This document shows positions 44,845-53,653 of a DNA stretch of 64,000 nt, in pieces (within the stretch, counting starts at the first letter, position 1; the number at the start of each line of letters is the position of its first letter). The stretch is from Planococcus glaciei (lineage in GTDB: Bacteria > Bacillota > Bacilli > Bacillales_A > Planococcaceae): the NCBI RefSeq assembly GCF_900099655.1, contig NZ_FNDC01000010.1:62001-126000 (forward strand). Reading direction: 5' to 3'. Made by a program: the position numbers and the translations under genes. A model generated the notes under the pieces. That model was not told the origin of the DNA and ran no database searches. It saw nothing but the letters and a program-made list of their open reading frames with translations.

Positions 44845-45234
44845 ATGTTTTACAAATACAAAAAATCATATAATAAAGTGGCCATAGGATTATTGTCGTT
44901 GATGGCAAAAGGCTACAACTTTAAATTGCTGCAGGAGACCATTCGGATGTATGAGGAAAACCCGGAGCGGCAGCTTTTTCTTTGGAAAGAAGCCGAAAAT
45001 ATTACAGGCCTTGCTGGAGTAGAACAGCACGAGGATTACTTTGTCATTTTGCACTTTTCCGTGAACCCTTCCTATCAAAAAGAAGAAACAGCTTACCGGA
45101 TGCTGGAAGTTTTGAGAGAACAGATGCATACGAAAGAAATGCAACTCTCCAAAGAGGCAGCCCGCTTCCTTGCCAAGGTGCGCGGCACTTCTGACTTGCC
45201 GATCCCCATCTATTCAGACCTGGCTATTTCATAA
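44845..45234 (+). CDS. RibT-like GNAT protein (orphan)
   Basis: 129 residues. MFYKYKKSYNKVAIGLLSLM and ERQLFLWKEAENITGLAGVEQ match B. subtilis RibT, a GNAT encoded at the end of the rib operon. Here there is no other rib gene or FMN riboswitch next to it. The acetyl-CoA loop, usually QGIG-like, reads YQKEETAYRMLEVL, so cofactor binding may be lost. ATG at 44845 chosen; upstream extension is not family-like. Confidence 0.72.
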   Translation: MFYKYKKSYNKVAIGLLSLMAKGYNFKLLQETIRMYEENPERQLFLWKEAENITGLAGVEQHEDYFVILHFSVNPSYQKEETAYRMLEVLREQMHTKEMQLSKEAARFLAKVRGTSDLPIPIYSDLAIS

Positions 45235-45394
45235 AAAACCATCTTTTCAATCCGTTCTCTTGTGCGGAAATCATTAGACCTTGGAAGCTTGTCGGTTAAA
45301 GGCAGGCTTTTTTTGCCTCCAATCAAATGAAAAAATTTTATGAAGGGCCAAAAAAAGCTATAATAGAAAAATAGAATTGGAAAATAGAAAGAAG

Positions 45395-46471
45395 ATGGCC
45401 GACTTGAACTTATACCCGATGGGGAAAGCATTTATCGTTGGATTGGCAGGAGCTTTGCTGTTTGAATTTTTAGGTGCGCCCATGCCTTGGCTGCTGGGCT
45501 CTTTATTTGCCGTCCTGCTGGTTCAATTGTTTACGCCGGTTTCATTGAAGTGGGACGCGGCTTTCCGGAATACCGGGCTGGTAATTGCCGGATACGTCAT
45601 TGGAATTGCATTTACGCTTGATGCGCTAAATGGCATGAAACAGTATTTCTTGCCGATGCTCGTCATCAATATTGTGTTTTTCGGGTTATTCTTGATGATC
45701 AGTTCGTTGATGGCGAACCGGACAAAAGTGGATAAAGCGACGGCCATGACCTGCTGTGTACCGGGCGGCATGTCCCAAATCATCACGTTTGCAGAAGAAC
45801 AGAAAACTATCGATTTAACCGCTGTGACATTTTACCATGTGCTCCGGGTTTTGCTGATTGTCGCGGCCGTGCCGTTTATCGTGGCAAGCGGCGGTGCTGC
45901 GCAGCCAGGCACGGCAGCGGAAGGCGAATATTCGATTTATCTTTTCGTGCTTTTGGCTGCCTGCTTCGCAGCAGGCATGCTTTTTAAGAAAATCAACGTG
46001 CCGACGGCTTTTTTGCTCGGACCCATTTTTCTGATTATGGTGCTGAATATCACCGGAGTTAATGTTCCTTTGATGCCCAGCTTGCTGCTTCATATTGCGC
46101 AACTGCTCATTGGCATTTATATTGGCCTGCTTTTGAAAAAAGAAGATATCAAACTGACGCCAAAACTGATCTTTTATTCTGTTTTTTCCAGTGCCGTGCT
46201 CATTGCTTTTGCTTACGGGCTTAGTTTTATTCTGCAGGATATGTACGATTTAAGTTTTTCGACAAGTTTTCTGAGCGTCGTGCCCGGCGGACTGGATCAA
46301 ATGGGGATCATCGCGGCATCGGTGCACGCGGATGTAACGGTAGTCACGGCGTTTCAATTATTCCGGATCATTTTCCTGTCCGTATTCATTGTGCCGTTTG
46401 TAAAAATTGTCGCGGGCAGGGAAAGGAAAGTGAAAAACACGGATCTCGCAGGATCTTCCCCCAAAAATTAA
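45395..46471 (+). CDS. AbrB-family membrane protein (putative ammonia monooxygenase-like / transporter)
   Basis: 358 residues with about ten membrane helices arranged as two related halves (GAPMPWLLGSLFAVLLVQ and the second VPTAFLLGPIFLIM). The two CVPGG/VVPGG signatures (MTCCVPGGMSQI, LSVVPGGLDQMG) mark the AbrB transporter family (PF05145), not the AbrB regulator. Function and substrate unknown. A TATAATAG at 45359 gives a plausible promoter; the ribosome site is poor. Confidence 0.82.
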   Translation: MADLNLYPMGKAFIVGLAGALLFEFLGAPMPWLLGSLFAVLLVQLFTPVSLKWDAAFRNTGLVIAGYVIGIAFTLDALNGMKQYFLPMLVINIVFFGLFLMISSLMANRTKVDKATAMTCCVPGGMSQIITFAEEQKTIDLTAVTFYHVLRVLLIVAAVPFIVASGGAAQPGTAAEGEYSIYLFVLLAACFAAGMLFKKINVPTAFLLGPIFLIMVLNITGVNVPLMPSLLLHIAQLLIGIYIGLLLKKEDIKLTPKLIFYSVFSSAVLIAFAYGLSFILQDMYDLSFSTSFLSVVPGGLDQMGIIAASVHADVTVVTAFQLFRIIFLSVFIVPFVKIVAGRERKVKNTDLAGSSPKN

Positions 46472-46490
46472 TCTTTGGCAAAATAAGCTC

Positions 46491-46518
46491 TTGACTTGTA
46501 CGGGGAACATGATAAGAT
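46491..46518 (+). promoter_or_regulatory. Promoter of the NhaC-family T-box transcript
   Basis: TTGACT (46491-46496), 16 bases, TAAGAT (46513-46518), directly upstream of the T-box leader. Confidence 0.55.
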
Positions 46519-46519
46519 T

Positions 46520-46730
46520 TAGAACAATCAAAGATGCAATCAAATAGTGTTGAAGATGGTGCAGTAAGCATTTCGCGGGCAGCAAGAAGAGACTGGATGT
46601 ATGGTGGAAATTCAGGCAGCGATATGGATGAAGTACGCCATCCGTTTTTTCAACTTTTTAATGAAGTGGATGGCCATTGGCTGTCAAATAGGGTGGTAGC
46701 GCGGAGAAACCTTCGTCCCTTTTTTTAGGG
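46520..46730 (+). ncRNA. T-box leader (tyrosine specifier) of an NhaC-family transporter
   Basis: AGGGTGGTAGCGCGG (46690-46704) is the T-box, with one change from the usual GGTACCGCG, followed by CGTCCC and seven Ts. Stem I base GATGGTG pairs with CGCCATC; its 3' side carries TGAAGTACGCC, aligning with TGAATTACAGG of the tyrS leader, so TAC at 46634-46636 is the likely tyrosine specifier. A transporter induced by uncharged tRNA-Tyr is expected to import tyrosine. A predicted ORF at 46534 lies inside the leader and is not a gene. Confidence 0.85.
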
Positions 46731-46779
46731 GATGATAGGTTTTTTTATTATATTTTTTTACATCCAGGAGGAATCAGCC

Positions 46780-48171
46780 ATGTTTCAGATTAAAGAAGTT
46801 TTATCACCATCCGTCAAAGAAGCGCTCGCAATGACCGTTTTGATTGTAGCGATCATCAGCGTCAGTTTAATCAAATTTCAAGCAGTTCCTCACATGCCGA
46901 TTCTTTTTGCCATTCTTCTGTTGATTTGCTATGGACTGATCAAAGGCGTGCCGTACTACAAATTGGAAAAGGGCTTGGTCGCCGGAGCGGGAGCCGGCAT
47001 GAGTGCCGTGTTTCTCTTTTTCTTCATCGGCATCTTGATCAGCAGCTGGATGATGAGCGGGACGATTCCAACGCTTATATACGCAGGCTTCAACTTGGTG
47101 ACGCCGCTGTTCTTTTTTGCCATCGTTTTTGTGGTCACATCCATTATCGGGCTGTCCATCGGAAGTTCGCTGACGACAGTGGCAACGGTCGGAGTGGCGT
47201 TTATCGGCATGGCATCTGTTATGGACATTTCGCTGGCAATTACAGCCGGCGCCATTGTTTCTGGTGCGTTTTTCGGGGACAAAATGTCGCCGCTGTCCGA
47301 TACGACCAATCTGGCATCTTCTATGGTCGGAGTGGATTTGTTCGAGCATATTCGCAATATGGGCTGGACGACCGTTCCGGCATTTATCATTTCACTGATT
47401 GTATTTGCCGTGCTGTCGCCGGATTCTTCCATGGCCCAAGTGGATGATGTGGCCATTTTCCAGCAAGGCTTGCTGGATACCGGTGCCATCCATTGGTACT
47501 CAATGATTCCGTTGGTTGTCCTGATCATTCTAACGATTGGGAAAGTGCCGGCTTTGATGACGCTTGCCGTCAGTTCCATTGTTGCAGTCGCTATTTCTTT
47601 TTTCCACTTCAGTTACAGTGCGGCAGAAGTGCTGGCGATATTGTACAGCGGTTTCGTTTCAGAAACAGGGGTTAAGGACATTGATCAACTGCTTTCAAGA
47701 GGTGGGATGGAAAGTATGCTGTTTACGGTCGGCTTGGTTCTGCTCGCACTCAGCATGGGCGGCTTATTGTTCACGCTTGGAATCGTCCAATGCCTGCTCG
47801 GGAAACTCGAGAGCGTGCTGAAGAAAGTTTCTTCTGTGATTGCGGCATCCGCGTTGACGGCCATTGGCATCAATGTCCTGATCGGTGAACAATACTTATC
47901 GATTTTATTGACCGGCCAGGCATTCCATACGCAATACGAAAAAGTCGGCCTGACCGGGAAAAACTTAAGCCGCGTAATGGAAGATGCAGGAACAGTGGTC
48001 AATCCGCTTGTCCCTTGGAGCGTCTGCGGTATTTTCATCACTTCCGTTTTAGGGGTTTCCACGTTAACTTATTTGCCTTTTGCTTTCTTTTGCCTATTGT
48101 CACCGATTTTAACGGTTTTGTTCGGTTACACCGGCAAAACATTAACTTACCGGAAAGCGGAAGAATTGTAG
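46780..48171 (+). CDS. NhaC-family transporter, probable tyrosine transporter
   Basis: 463 residues, about 11-12 membrane helices. Na+/H+ antiporter NhaC family (GAFFGDKMSPLSDTTNLASSM is the typical motif; also NPLVPWSVCGIF). Family members are annotated Na+/H+ antiporters, but the tyrosine-type T-box upstream points to amino acid transport, as proposed for YheL-like proteins in comparative T-box work. Start ATG after CCAGGAGGAATCAGCC. No further gene in the transcript. Confidence 0.85.
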   Translation: MFQIKEVLSPSVKEALAMTVLIVAIISVSLIKFQAVPHMPILFAILLLICYGLIKGVPYYKLEKGLVAGAGAGMSAVFLFFFIGILISSWMMSGTIPTLIYAGFNLVTPLFFFAIVFVVTSIIGLSIGSSLTTVATVGVAFIGMASVMDISLAITAGAIVSGAFFGDKMSPLSDTTNLASSMVGVDLFEHIRNMGWTTVPAFIISLIVFAVLSPDSSMAQVDDVAIFQQGLLDTGAIHWYSMIPLVVLIILTIGKVPALMTLAVSSIVAVAISFFHFSYSAAEVLAILYSGFVSETGVKDIDQLLSRGGMESMLFTVGLVLLALSMGGLLFTLGIVQCLLGKLESVLKKVSSVIAASALTAIGINVLIGEQYLSILLTGQAFHTQYEKVGLTGKNLSRVMEDAGTVVNPLVPWSVCGIFITSVLGVSTLTYLPFAFFCLLSPILTVLFGYTGKTLTYRKAEEL

Positions 48172-48310
48172 TCGCTAGCTGCCCTTTACCATGATTTTGA
48201 AAAAAGTGTATAAGTAATTAGGTAGAAATTCCTTTCATTGTCAATATTTCTAAAGTATAAGGTTTTTTTTCATATATAATAAGAGCGAGTATACAAAAAG
48301 GGGTAGAGCA

Positions 48311-49144
48311 ATGAACGGAATAACGAAGTTTTCTGCTTATATAAATGAAAATGTAGAATCCATCTCCAACCAGATTGTTGAAAGTGTAATCGGCAGAATG
48401 GGATTAATCATATCAGATGCTGAAACAGAACAAGCTATTGCCATGTACAATCAGCTTCTGGGCTTTTTCAGCGATGTATTGATCTATAAAGATGAAGAAG
48501 TGGTTCCGGAAGAATTGGTCAAATGGAGCAAAAACAATGCGGCGATGCAAGTTGCTGGTGGCGGCAAAATTTCTGAAATCGTGGTGCGCTACGGCCCAAC
48601 GCGGGAAATTGTTAATGAAATGTTTACCGATCTTAGCATAGAGCTTGAGTTGACTGTCAGAGAAGCAGGTTTTATCTTGAAACGCATCAGCCAGATATTG
48701 GACGTTAGTTTAAATGAAACCTTTTTTGCATTTGAACGCTTATCGGATCAGTACCAGGAAGAAACCAGAAAAGAGCTGACGAAATTGTCAGCTCCGATTG
48801 TTCCAATCAAGGACGATATTGTGGTCTTGCCGCTGATCGGTTTTATTGACGAAGTACGGATTCGCCACATCATTGATAATGTCATTCCGCGACTGGCTGA
48901 AATGAATGTCCGGCACGTCATCTCGGATTTTTCCGGCTTGGTGATGATCAATGCACAAGTAGCAGAAGCCATCTATCAGATTGGCGGAACACTGCGCTTG
49001 ATGGGAATCCATATTGTGGTTGCGGGCTTGCGTCCTGACCTTGCACAGACAATTGTCAATACCGGCATGGACATGTCGATGACCGAGTCTTATGCAACGG
49101 TCAAACAGGCCCTGAAAGTTTTAACTGAACATGAAAAAGCGTGA
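48311..49144 (+). CDS. RsbR-family STAS protein with non-phosphorylatable sites
   Basis: 277 residues with the same layout as the protein at 15351: helical sensor part, then STAS domain (about 160-272). The two regulatory threonines are replaced: the GEITT position reads GFIDE (Glu181) and the DT position reads NA (Ala215, in DFSGLVMINAQVA). It may be a stressosome member with fixed state, as in YtvA, where the first site is also Glu. Start ATG after AAGGGGTAGAGCA. Terminator shared with queE. Confidence 0.86.
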   Translation: MNGITKFSAYINENVESISNQIVESVIGRMGLIISDAETEQAIAMYNQLLGFFSDVLIYKDEEVVPEELVKWSKNNAAMQVAGGGKISEIVVRYGPTREIVNEMFTDLSIELELTVREAGFILKRISQILDVSLNETFFAFERLSDQYQEETRKELTKLSAPIVPIKDDIVVLPLIGFIDEVRIRHIIDNVIPRLAEMNVRHVISDFSGLVMINAQVAEAIYQIGGTLRLMGIHIVVAGLRPDLAQTIVNTGMDMSMTESYATVKQALKVLTEHEKA

Positions 49145-49170
49145 AATCATTCGATTTCACGCTTTTTTTA
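49134..49170. terminator. Bidirectional terminator between RsbR paralogue and queE
   Basis: A 15-bp perfect stem (49134-49148 with 49153-49167), loop ATTC, T run on the + strand and good T run on the minus strand. Confidence 0.93.
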
Positions 49171-49171
49171 T

Positions 49172-49879
49172 TTATACGCCGCGTTTATTGCCCCACACCA
49201 AGGTATGGAGCTGCGGCAGGACTTTGGCATTGTTCATAATTGTTGAACGGACGGCTTGCTCGATGAGCCATTCATAGCGCTCTAAGAGGGCAGCTGTGAG
49301 GCCTGCGTCGTCCGTTGTAGCGGTGTCGCTGTTGCCGGTCTGCAAAAAGAACGGGACAGCTGGGTAGCGCAGATGAAGGTCTTCGGCATACTTGAAATCA
49401 TCTTCATCAAAAATGACCACTTTCAGGCTGGCGTTGGCACCCGCAAGCTTGTCCATGAAAAAATCCAGTTTGCTGAAATCTGTCTTCATGCCGGAACTTG
49501 GCGGTTTCGGTGAAATGGTGATGTCATCGATTGCCGGCATCCAGTCCTGCCAAATCGATCCTTGCGTTTCCACGCCGACTTTCCAGCCGTTTTCGTGGCA
49601 TAAAGCCACCAGTTCGGCAATGCCTTTGTGCAAAGCAGGGTTGCCGCCGGATATGGTCACATGGGAAAAGGCTTGGCCGCCGATCGCTTTAAGTTCCCCA
49701 ATGATATCTTCAGGCTCTTTAGAGCCGCTTTTGCCGGTGCCATCCCATGTGAATTTGGAATCGCACCACGAACACGAGTAGTCACAGCCGGCGGTCCGGA
49801 CAAACATCGTTTTTTGGCCCATGACCATGCCTTCGCCTTGGATAGTCGGACCGAATACTTCCATAACCGGTATTCTCAT
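49172..49879 (-). CDS. queE: 7-carboxy-7-deazaguanine synthase QueE
   Basis: 235 residues from the ATG seven bases after GGAGG. Radical-SAM cluster motif CDYSCSWC (Cys32, 36, 39), with FGPTIQGEG at the N-terminus. It converts 6-carboxytetrahydropterin to 7-carboxy-7-deazaguanine in the queuosine/preQ0 pathway. Overlaps queD by 4 bases (ATGA). queF is not in the window. Confidence 0.95.
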   Translation of the reverse strand: MRIPVMEVFGPTIQGEGMVMGQKTMFVRTAGCDYSCSWCDSKFTWDGTGKSGSKEPEDIIGELKAIGGQAFSHVTISGGNPALHKGIAELVALCHENGWKVGVETQGSIWQDWMPAIDDITISPKPPSSGMKTDFSKLDFFMDKLAGANASLKVVIFDEDDFKYAEDLHLRYPAVPFFLQTGNSDTATTDDAGLTAALLERYEWLIEQAVRSTIMNNAKVLPQLHTLVWGNKRGV

Positions 49880-50301
49880 TGGAAGTCCTCCTTGGAGGGA
49901 CGGTATACGACATAGCTCGTCGGCGTTTCCCGGACAATTACCTGCAGGCAATGCGGCTGGTTGGCAGTGGATTGAAGAAGGTTCTCCACCATTTGCCAGA
50001 TTTGTTGAGCCAACAGTTCGGTGGTTGGGAATTTGGATTCAAATTCAGGATGGTGATTCAATACCGAATGATCGTATTTTTTATGGATTAAATTTTTCAG
50101 CAGTTTAAAGTCGATCAGAAAACCCGTGGCGTCGAGTTCGTTTCCACAAATCGTGAGATTGATGAAATACGTGTGGCCATGCATTTCCTGGCATTTTCCT
50201 GCGTCTTCGCTAGGAATGAAATGGGCTGCTGAAAAATGCATGTCTTTGTTCAATTCGAATCGGAACGCATGCGGGACAGAAGGATAGAATTGCTGCATCA
50301 T
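49876..50301 (-). CDS. queD: 6-carboxytetrahydropterin synthase QueD
   Basis: 141 residues of the PTPS fold. Zinc ligands in MHFSAAHF and EMHGHTYFI, catalytic Cys in GKCQEMHG. It makes 6-carboxytetrahydropterin from dihydroneopterin triphosphate. 4-base overlaps with queC and queE show tight coupling. Confidence 0.94.
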   Translation of the reverse strand: MMQQFYPSVPHAFRFELNKDMHFSAAHFIPSEDAGKCQEMHGHTYFINLTICGNELDATGFLIDFKLLKNLIHKKYDHSVLNHHPEFESKFPTTELLAQQIWQMVENLLQSTANQPHCLQVIVRETPTSYVVYRPSKEDFQ

Positions 50302-50972
50302 AGATGGGCACCTGCAGCTTTTTTCGCTTTGTATGCGCTGAGCCCTTCATTCCGCAGGATGCACGATGGGCATTCACCGCAGCCGGAACTTGGAATGCCG
50401 TTGTAGCAGGTCAGGGTTTTCTCCTGGACAAAGTCGAGTGCATCCAATTGGTCCGACAGTTCCCATACTTCGGACTTATCGAGCCACATCAAAGGCGTGT
50501 GGATGACAAATTGCTTGTCCATAGCCAGGTTCAGCGATACGTTCAGCGATTTGATGAACGTATCCCGGCAATCGGGATAACCGCTGAAATCGGTCTCGCT
50601 GACGCCTGTTATCAAATGCCGCGCCCCGATGGCATCAGCATAAACTGCTGCAAAAGACAAAAACAAGTGGTTTCTGCCGGGCACAAACGTAGAGGGCAAT
50701 TCGCCTTCGGTTGCTGTTACTTCGATGTCGTCCCGCGTCAGTGCATTGGCTGACAGTTGGTTGATCAAGGTCATATCAAGCACTTTGAACGAGACGCCGA
50801 GCTCTTCCGCAATTTTACGGGCGCATTCGATTTCCGCCGAATGGCGCTGTCCATAATCGAAAGTCACGGTAGCTACTTCTTTAAAATTCTTCAATGCCCA
50901 GAAAAGGCAAGTGGTGCTGTCTTGGCCGCCGCTGAACACGACAACCGCTTTTTCGTTTTTCAAATAGAACAT
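50298..50972 (-). CDS. queC: 7-cyano-7-deazaguanine (preQ0) synthase QueC
   Basis: 224 residues. PP-loop [12 protein letters not shown] at the N-terminus, zinc site [11 protein letters not shown] at the C-terminus. It converts carboxydeazaguanine to preQ0 with ATP and ammonia. First gene of queC-queD-queE, directly downstream of a preQ1 riboswitch. Confidence 0.95.
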   Translation of the reverse strand: MFYLKNEKAVVVFSGGQDSTTCLFWALKNFKEVATVTFDYGQRHSAEIECARKIAEELGVSFKVLDMTLINQLSANALTRDDIEVTATEGELPSTFVPGRNHLFLSFAAVYADAIGARHLITGVSETDFSGYPDCRDTFIKSLNVSLNLAMDKQFVIHTPLMWLDKSEVWELSDQLDALDFVQEKTLTCYNGIPSSGCGECPSCILRNEGLSAYKAKKAAGAHL

Positions 50973-51012
50973 CTCCTTAGTTTTTTAGAGAGGGAGTTTG
51001 CGAACCTCTTTT
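50973..51012 (-). ncRNA. preQ1-I riboswitch before queC
   Basis: Read on the minus strand, AAGAGGTTCGCAAACTCCCT followed by CTCTAAAAAACTAAGGAG agrees with the class I preQ1 aptamer (AGAGGUUC, CUCCCUCU, AAAAAACUAA). The ribosome site AAGGAG is part of the aptamer tail, directly before the ATG at 50972, so ligand binding would hide it and lower translation of the queC-queD-queE operon. Confidence 0.92.
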
Positions 51013-51057
51013 TTTCGAACACTGTTAATAATAACATAGAATAAAATAGGGGAAACT

Positions 51058-51783
51058 GTGAAACTTTTCTGGGATAACGAGCGTATGAAGGAGCAGGAAG
51101 GAAAAAACAGCCAATCGTCGAATAGGATTTATAGAAGAATGAAGGAAAGGTTTGAGCGACAAGTGAAAATAGAACCGGAAGAATGGATTTCACAAATGGA
51201 CTGGCAAGGTTTTTCGGGCAGGACAATCCTTGGCATCGATGGCTTTAGCCGTACGGGCAAAACAAAGCTGTCTAAAGAACTGGAAGCCCATCTCAGGGAA
51301 CAGGGCTTAGCAGTCCTCGTCTTTCACATCGATGATTTTATTGTGGAAAAGAAGCGGCGCTATGGAACCGGGCTCGAAGAGTGGCAGGAATATTATTTTC
51401 TGCAATGGGAAGCAGAGCACCTGGCTGAATTTTTCTTTGGACAGTTAAAATCGGCGGAGCAGCTCGACCTTTGGGTATATGATGCGGACCAGGACAGCCG
51501 ATCCTTGCAGACGATTAGTCTGCCCGCAGAAGGCGTAATCCTAGTTGAAGGGGTATTTCTTCAAAGAAAAGAATGGCGCCGTTTTTTTGATTGCTTGGTA
51601 TACCTGGAATGTCCGGCAGAACAACGTTTTTTACGGGAATCAGAGAATATGCAAGCCGATCGTGCCTTATTGAAGCGACGCTACTGGAAAGCGGAAGCGT
51701 ATTATGAAGAAATGCTAAAGCCGGCTGAGCAGGCAGATTGGGTGCTGGACAGCAGCACAAGCAAGATAGGAGATGCAAGATGA
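51058..51783 (+). CDS. P-loop kinase, uridine kinase-like
   Basis: 241 residues. Walker A at about 61-70 (GIDGFSRTGKTKL), then FHIDDFIVEKK, as in the uridine kinase / phosphoribulokinase family. The substrate is unknown. GTG at 51058 after AGGGGAAACT was chosen; ATGs at 51085 and 51139 are alternatives. The stop overlaps the start of the next gene (ATGA). Confidence 0.75.
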   Translation: MKLFWDNERMKEQEGKNSQSSNRIYRRMKERFERQVKIEPEEWISQMDWQGFSGRTILGIDGFSRTGKTKLSKELEAHLREQGLAVLVFHIDDFIVEKKRRYGTGLEEWQEYYFLQWEAEHLAEFFFGQLKSAEQLDLWVYDADQDSRSLQTISLPAEGVILVEGVFLQRKEWRRFFDCLVYLECPAEQRFLRESENMQADRALLKRRYWKAEAYYEEMLKPAEQADWVLDSSTSKIGDAR

Positions 51784-53174
51784 ACCGCAATAAGGCAAAT
51801 AAAAAAACAATATGGATTGTGGTTGCACTGGTTGCGGTCTTGATTGCTGCAGCCATTATTTACTTCTTGCTGCGTGACACCGGCAATGAAAAAGGTACGA
51901 CCGAAATGGGCGCAAGCGCGGATTACAAATTGGATGTGCAAATGGATGATCAAAACCGGTTCCAAATTACTGCAGACATCAACGTACTGAACGAGTCCGA
52001 TGAAACCTTTGAAGATCTGGGTTTTTATTTGATACCTAATGCCATCAATCCCGACGATATGCCGGAATTGGCGCAAGCGTCTGCTGAAGTCGCTGTCGAA
52101 TCAGTAAAGCGTGGAGATGAAGAATTGTCTTATAGCCTGGACAACAACAAATTGCTGGTAGAGCTGGAAACGGGATTGGAACCGGAAAGTACGGAAGAAA
52201 TAACGGTTGCTTATACCATGAAACTGCCGGAGAACGGCATGCGATTGTCGCAGGATGGGGACAATTATTTTTTGGCGCAGTGGTACCCGATGCTTGCCCA
52301 ATATGATAAAGGATGGGACATTCAGGATTTTGATATGAACGGGGAGAGCTACCACAGCGGATTTGGAAATTTTGAAGTGAGCTATAAGCTGCCGAAAGAG
52401 TACTTGGTGGCCAGTTCGGCCGCTGAAGGGGATATTCGGCCATCTTCATCCGGTACAGTGAAAGGCGAGCGGATCAAAGATTTTTATTTGGCTTTTTTGA
52501 ACTCAGAAGAATGGCTCTCTGAGTCGGTGGAAGTAAATGAGACGGTCCTGCGGCTCTTTATGCCGATGGACCAGGAATTTATGGATGAAAATATCGTAAA
52601 GGCAAAAGCTGCCTACACATTTTTTGAAGAACGGATTGGGGACAACCCATTCCCGGAACTCGATATCATTGCCAATGACGGCTACATGGAATACCCGAAC
52701 GTGATTGAAGTGGCCAGTACATGGGATGCGCTCGATGAAGTGCTGGTCCATGAGATAGGGCATCAATGGTTTTATTATATTGTGGGAAATGATCCATACG
52801 AAGATGCCTGGCTGGATGAAAGCGTCACCGAGTTTGCCACTTCCATTTTCCTGTCGGACTATTACCAGGATGAAGATTACGGATTCAGATCTGCACAAAT
52901 GGCAGCGGATGCTTACCGCCAAGAAAAATATGCAAATCTGCCATTGAGTGAATACAACGAAGGCGAATACGTATCGACCGTTTACGGGGAAGCGCCGCTT
53001 GTGCTTCGGAATTTTTTTGAGGAACGCGGCGGCAATGACGAAGCGCTGGAATTTTTAGGGGCTTATTACAAGGAGTATCAATTCAAGTACGTCAACACGC
53101 CGACCTTTAAAAACTTTTTCACTTCTTATTACGGCGAAGAACAACGTGAATTTTTGGATAGTTGGCTTCAGTGA
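51780..53174 (+). CDS. Membrane-anchored M1 family metallopeptidase
   Basis: 464 residues. N-terminal membrane helix (about 9-31), then an extracellular gluzincin domain. Zinc site HEIGH (324-328) with third ligand Glu347 in WLDES, which is 19 residues after the second His as in M1 peptidases. Shorter than a full aminopeptidase N; lacks the C-terminal helical domain. ATG at 51780 after AGGAGATGCAAG, overlapping the kinase stop. Ends just before a terminator hairpin that is duplicated. Confidence 0.88.
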   Translation: MNRNKANKKTIWIVVALVAVLIAAAIIYFLLRDTGNEKGTTEMGASADYKLDVQMDDQNRFQITADINVLNESDETFEDLGFYLIPNAINPDDMPELAQASAEVAVESVKRGDEELSYSLDNNKLLVELETGLEPESTEEITVAYTMKLPENGMRLSQDGDNYFLAQWYPMLAQYDKGWDIQDFDMNGESYHSGFGNFEVSYKLPKEYLVASSAAEGDIRPSSSGTVKGERIKDFYLAFLNSEEWLSESVEVNETVLRLFMPMDQEFMDENIVKAKAAYTFFEERIGDNPFPELDIIANDGYMEYPNVIEVASTWDALDEVLVHEIGHQWFYYIVGNDPYEDAWLDESVTEFATSIFLSDYYQDEDYGFRSAQMAADAYRQEKYANLPLSEYNEGEYVSTVYGEAPLVLRNFFEERGGNDEALEFLGAYYKEYQFKYVNTPTFKNFFTSYYGEEQREFLDSWLQ

Positions 53175-53182
53175 ATAAAAAA

Positions 53183-53204
53183 AGCGCTTCTGAAAAGAAG
53201 CGCT
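53183..53204 (+). repeat. Left copy of duplicated terminator hairpin, element 1
   Basis: A 9-bp stem AGCGCTTCT / AGAAGCGCT with a four-base loop, preceded by As but followed by GAGCTT and not Ts, so weak as a terminator on the + strand. Confidence 0.9.
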
Positions 53205-53267
53205 GAGCTTGTAGACATAAGGATCTTTATACATGAGAGCTAAAACAACATACAATTTGGATATCCC

Positions 53268-53390
53268 GGATCCTCCGTTTCAGCCGGACGCGTTCCGCGG
53301 GCTCGCGCCGAACTAACTCGGAACTAGCGTCCCGAGTGGATTTCGGCACTTCGCTATCCCGCAGGAGTCGCCGGCTTCCACTCCGGATCC
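53268..53390 (-). repeat. GC-rich structured unit, element 1, minus orientation
   Basis: Bounded by GGATCC at both ends with GCCGG inside. On the minus strand it carries CGACTCCTGCGGGA and later CCCGCGG. CTGCGGG (53364-53358) and CCCGCGG (53301-53295) pair. Confidence 0.75.
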
Positions 53391-53488
53391 TTAACATGAA
53401 GATTATCTAGAGGCGTCGCTTTTCCTTTTGAGCTGTCTGTTCAAGCTTCACTCGGATGACCATTCACTATCGGATCGAAGAGAGACGC

Positions 53489-53607
53489 CCAACCGGTTCG
53501 GCCACGGAGACTCCTGTGGGACAGCGAAAGCTGAAGACCCCGCAGGCGCGAAGCGGCGAGGAGGCTGAAGCTGAGCCCACGGAAAGCGAAGTGGCCTGTC
53601 CGGTTGG
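53489..53607 (+). repeat. GC-rich structured unit, element 1, plus orientation
   Basis: Outer arms CCAACCGG (53489-53496) and CCGGTTGG (53600-53607), inner arms GGCCAC and GTGGCC, core CTGTGGG (53514-53520) and CCCACGG (53576-53582). The T/A change keeps pairing relative to the other three units. Confidence 0.8.
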
Positions 53608-53653
53608 TTTTATACATCTCTATTTATTAAAGTTACACTTTATCTACAGTCTG

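Noticed and set aside
46534-46728. 64-codon ORF upstream of the NhaC-family gene
   Set aside because: It lies entirely in the T-box leader and its terminator.
51738-51779. Longer start for the M1 peptidase
   Set aside because: It would overlap the kinase gene by 46 bases; the ATG at 51780 has a ribosome site and a normal membrane anchor follows.
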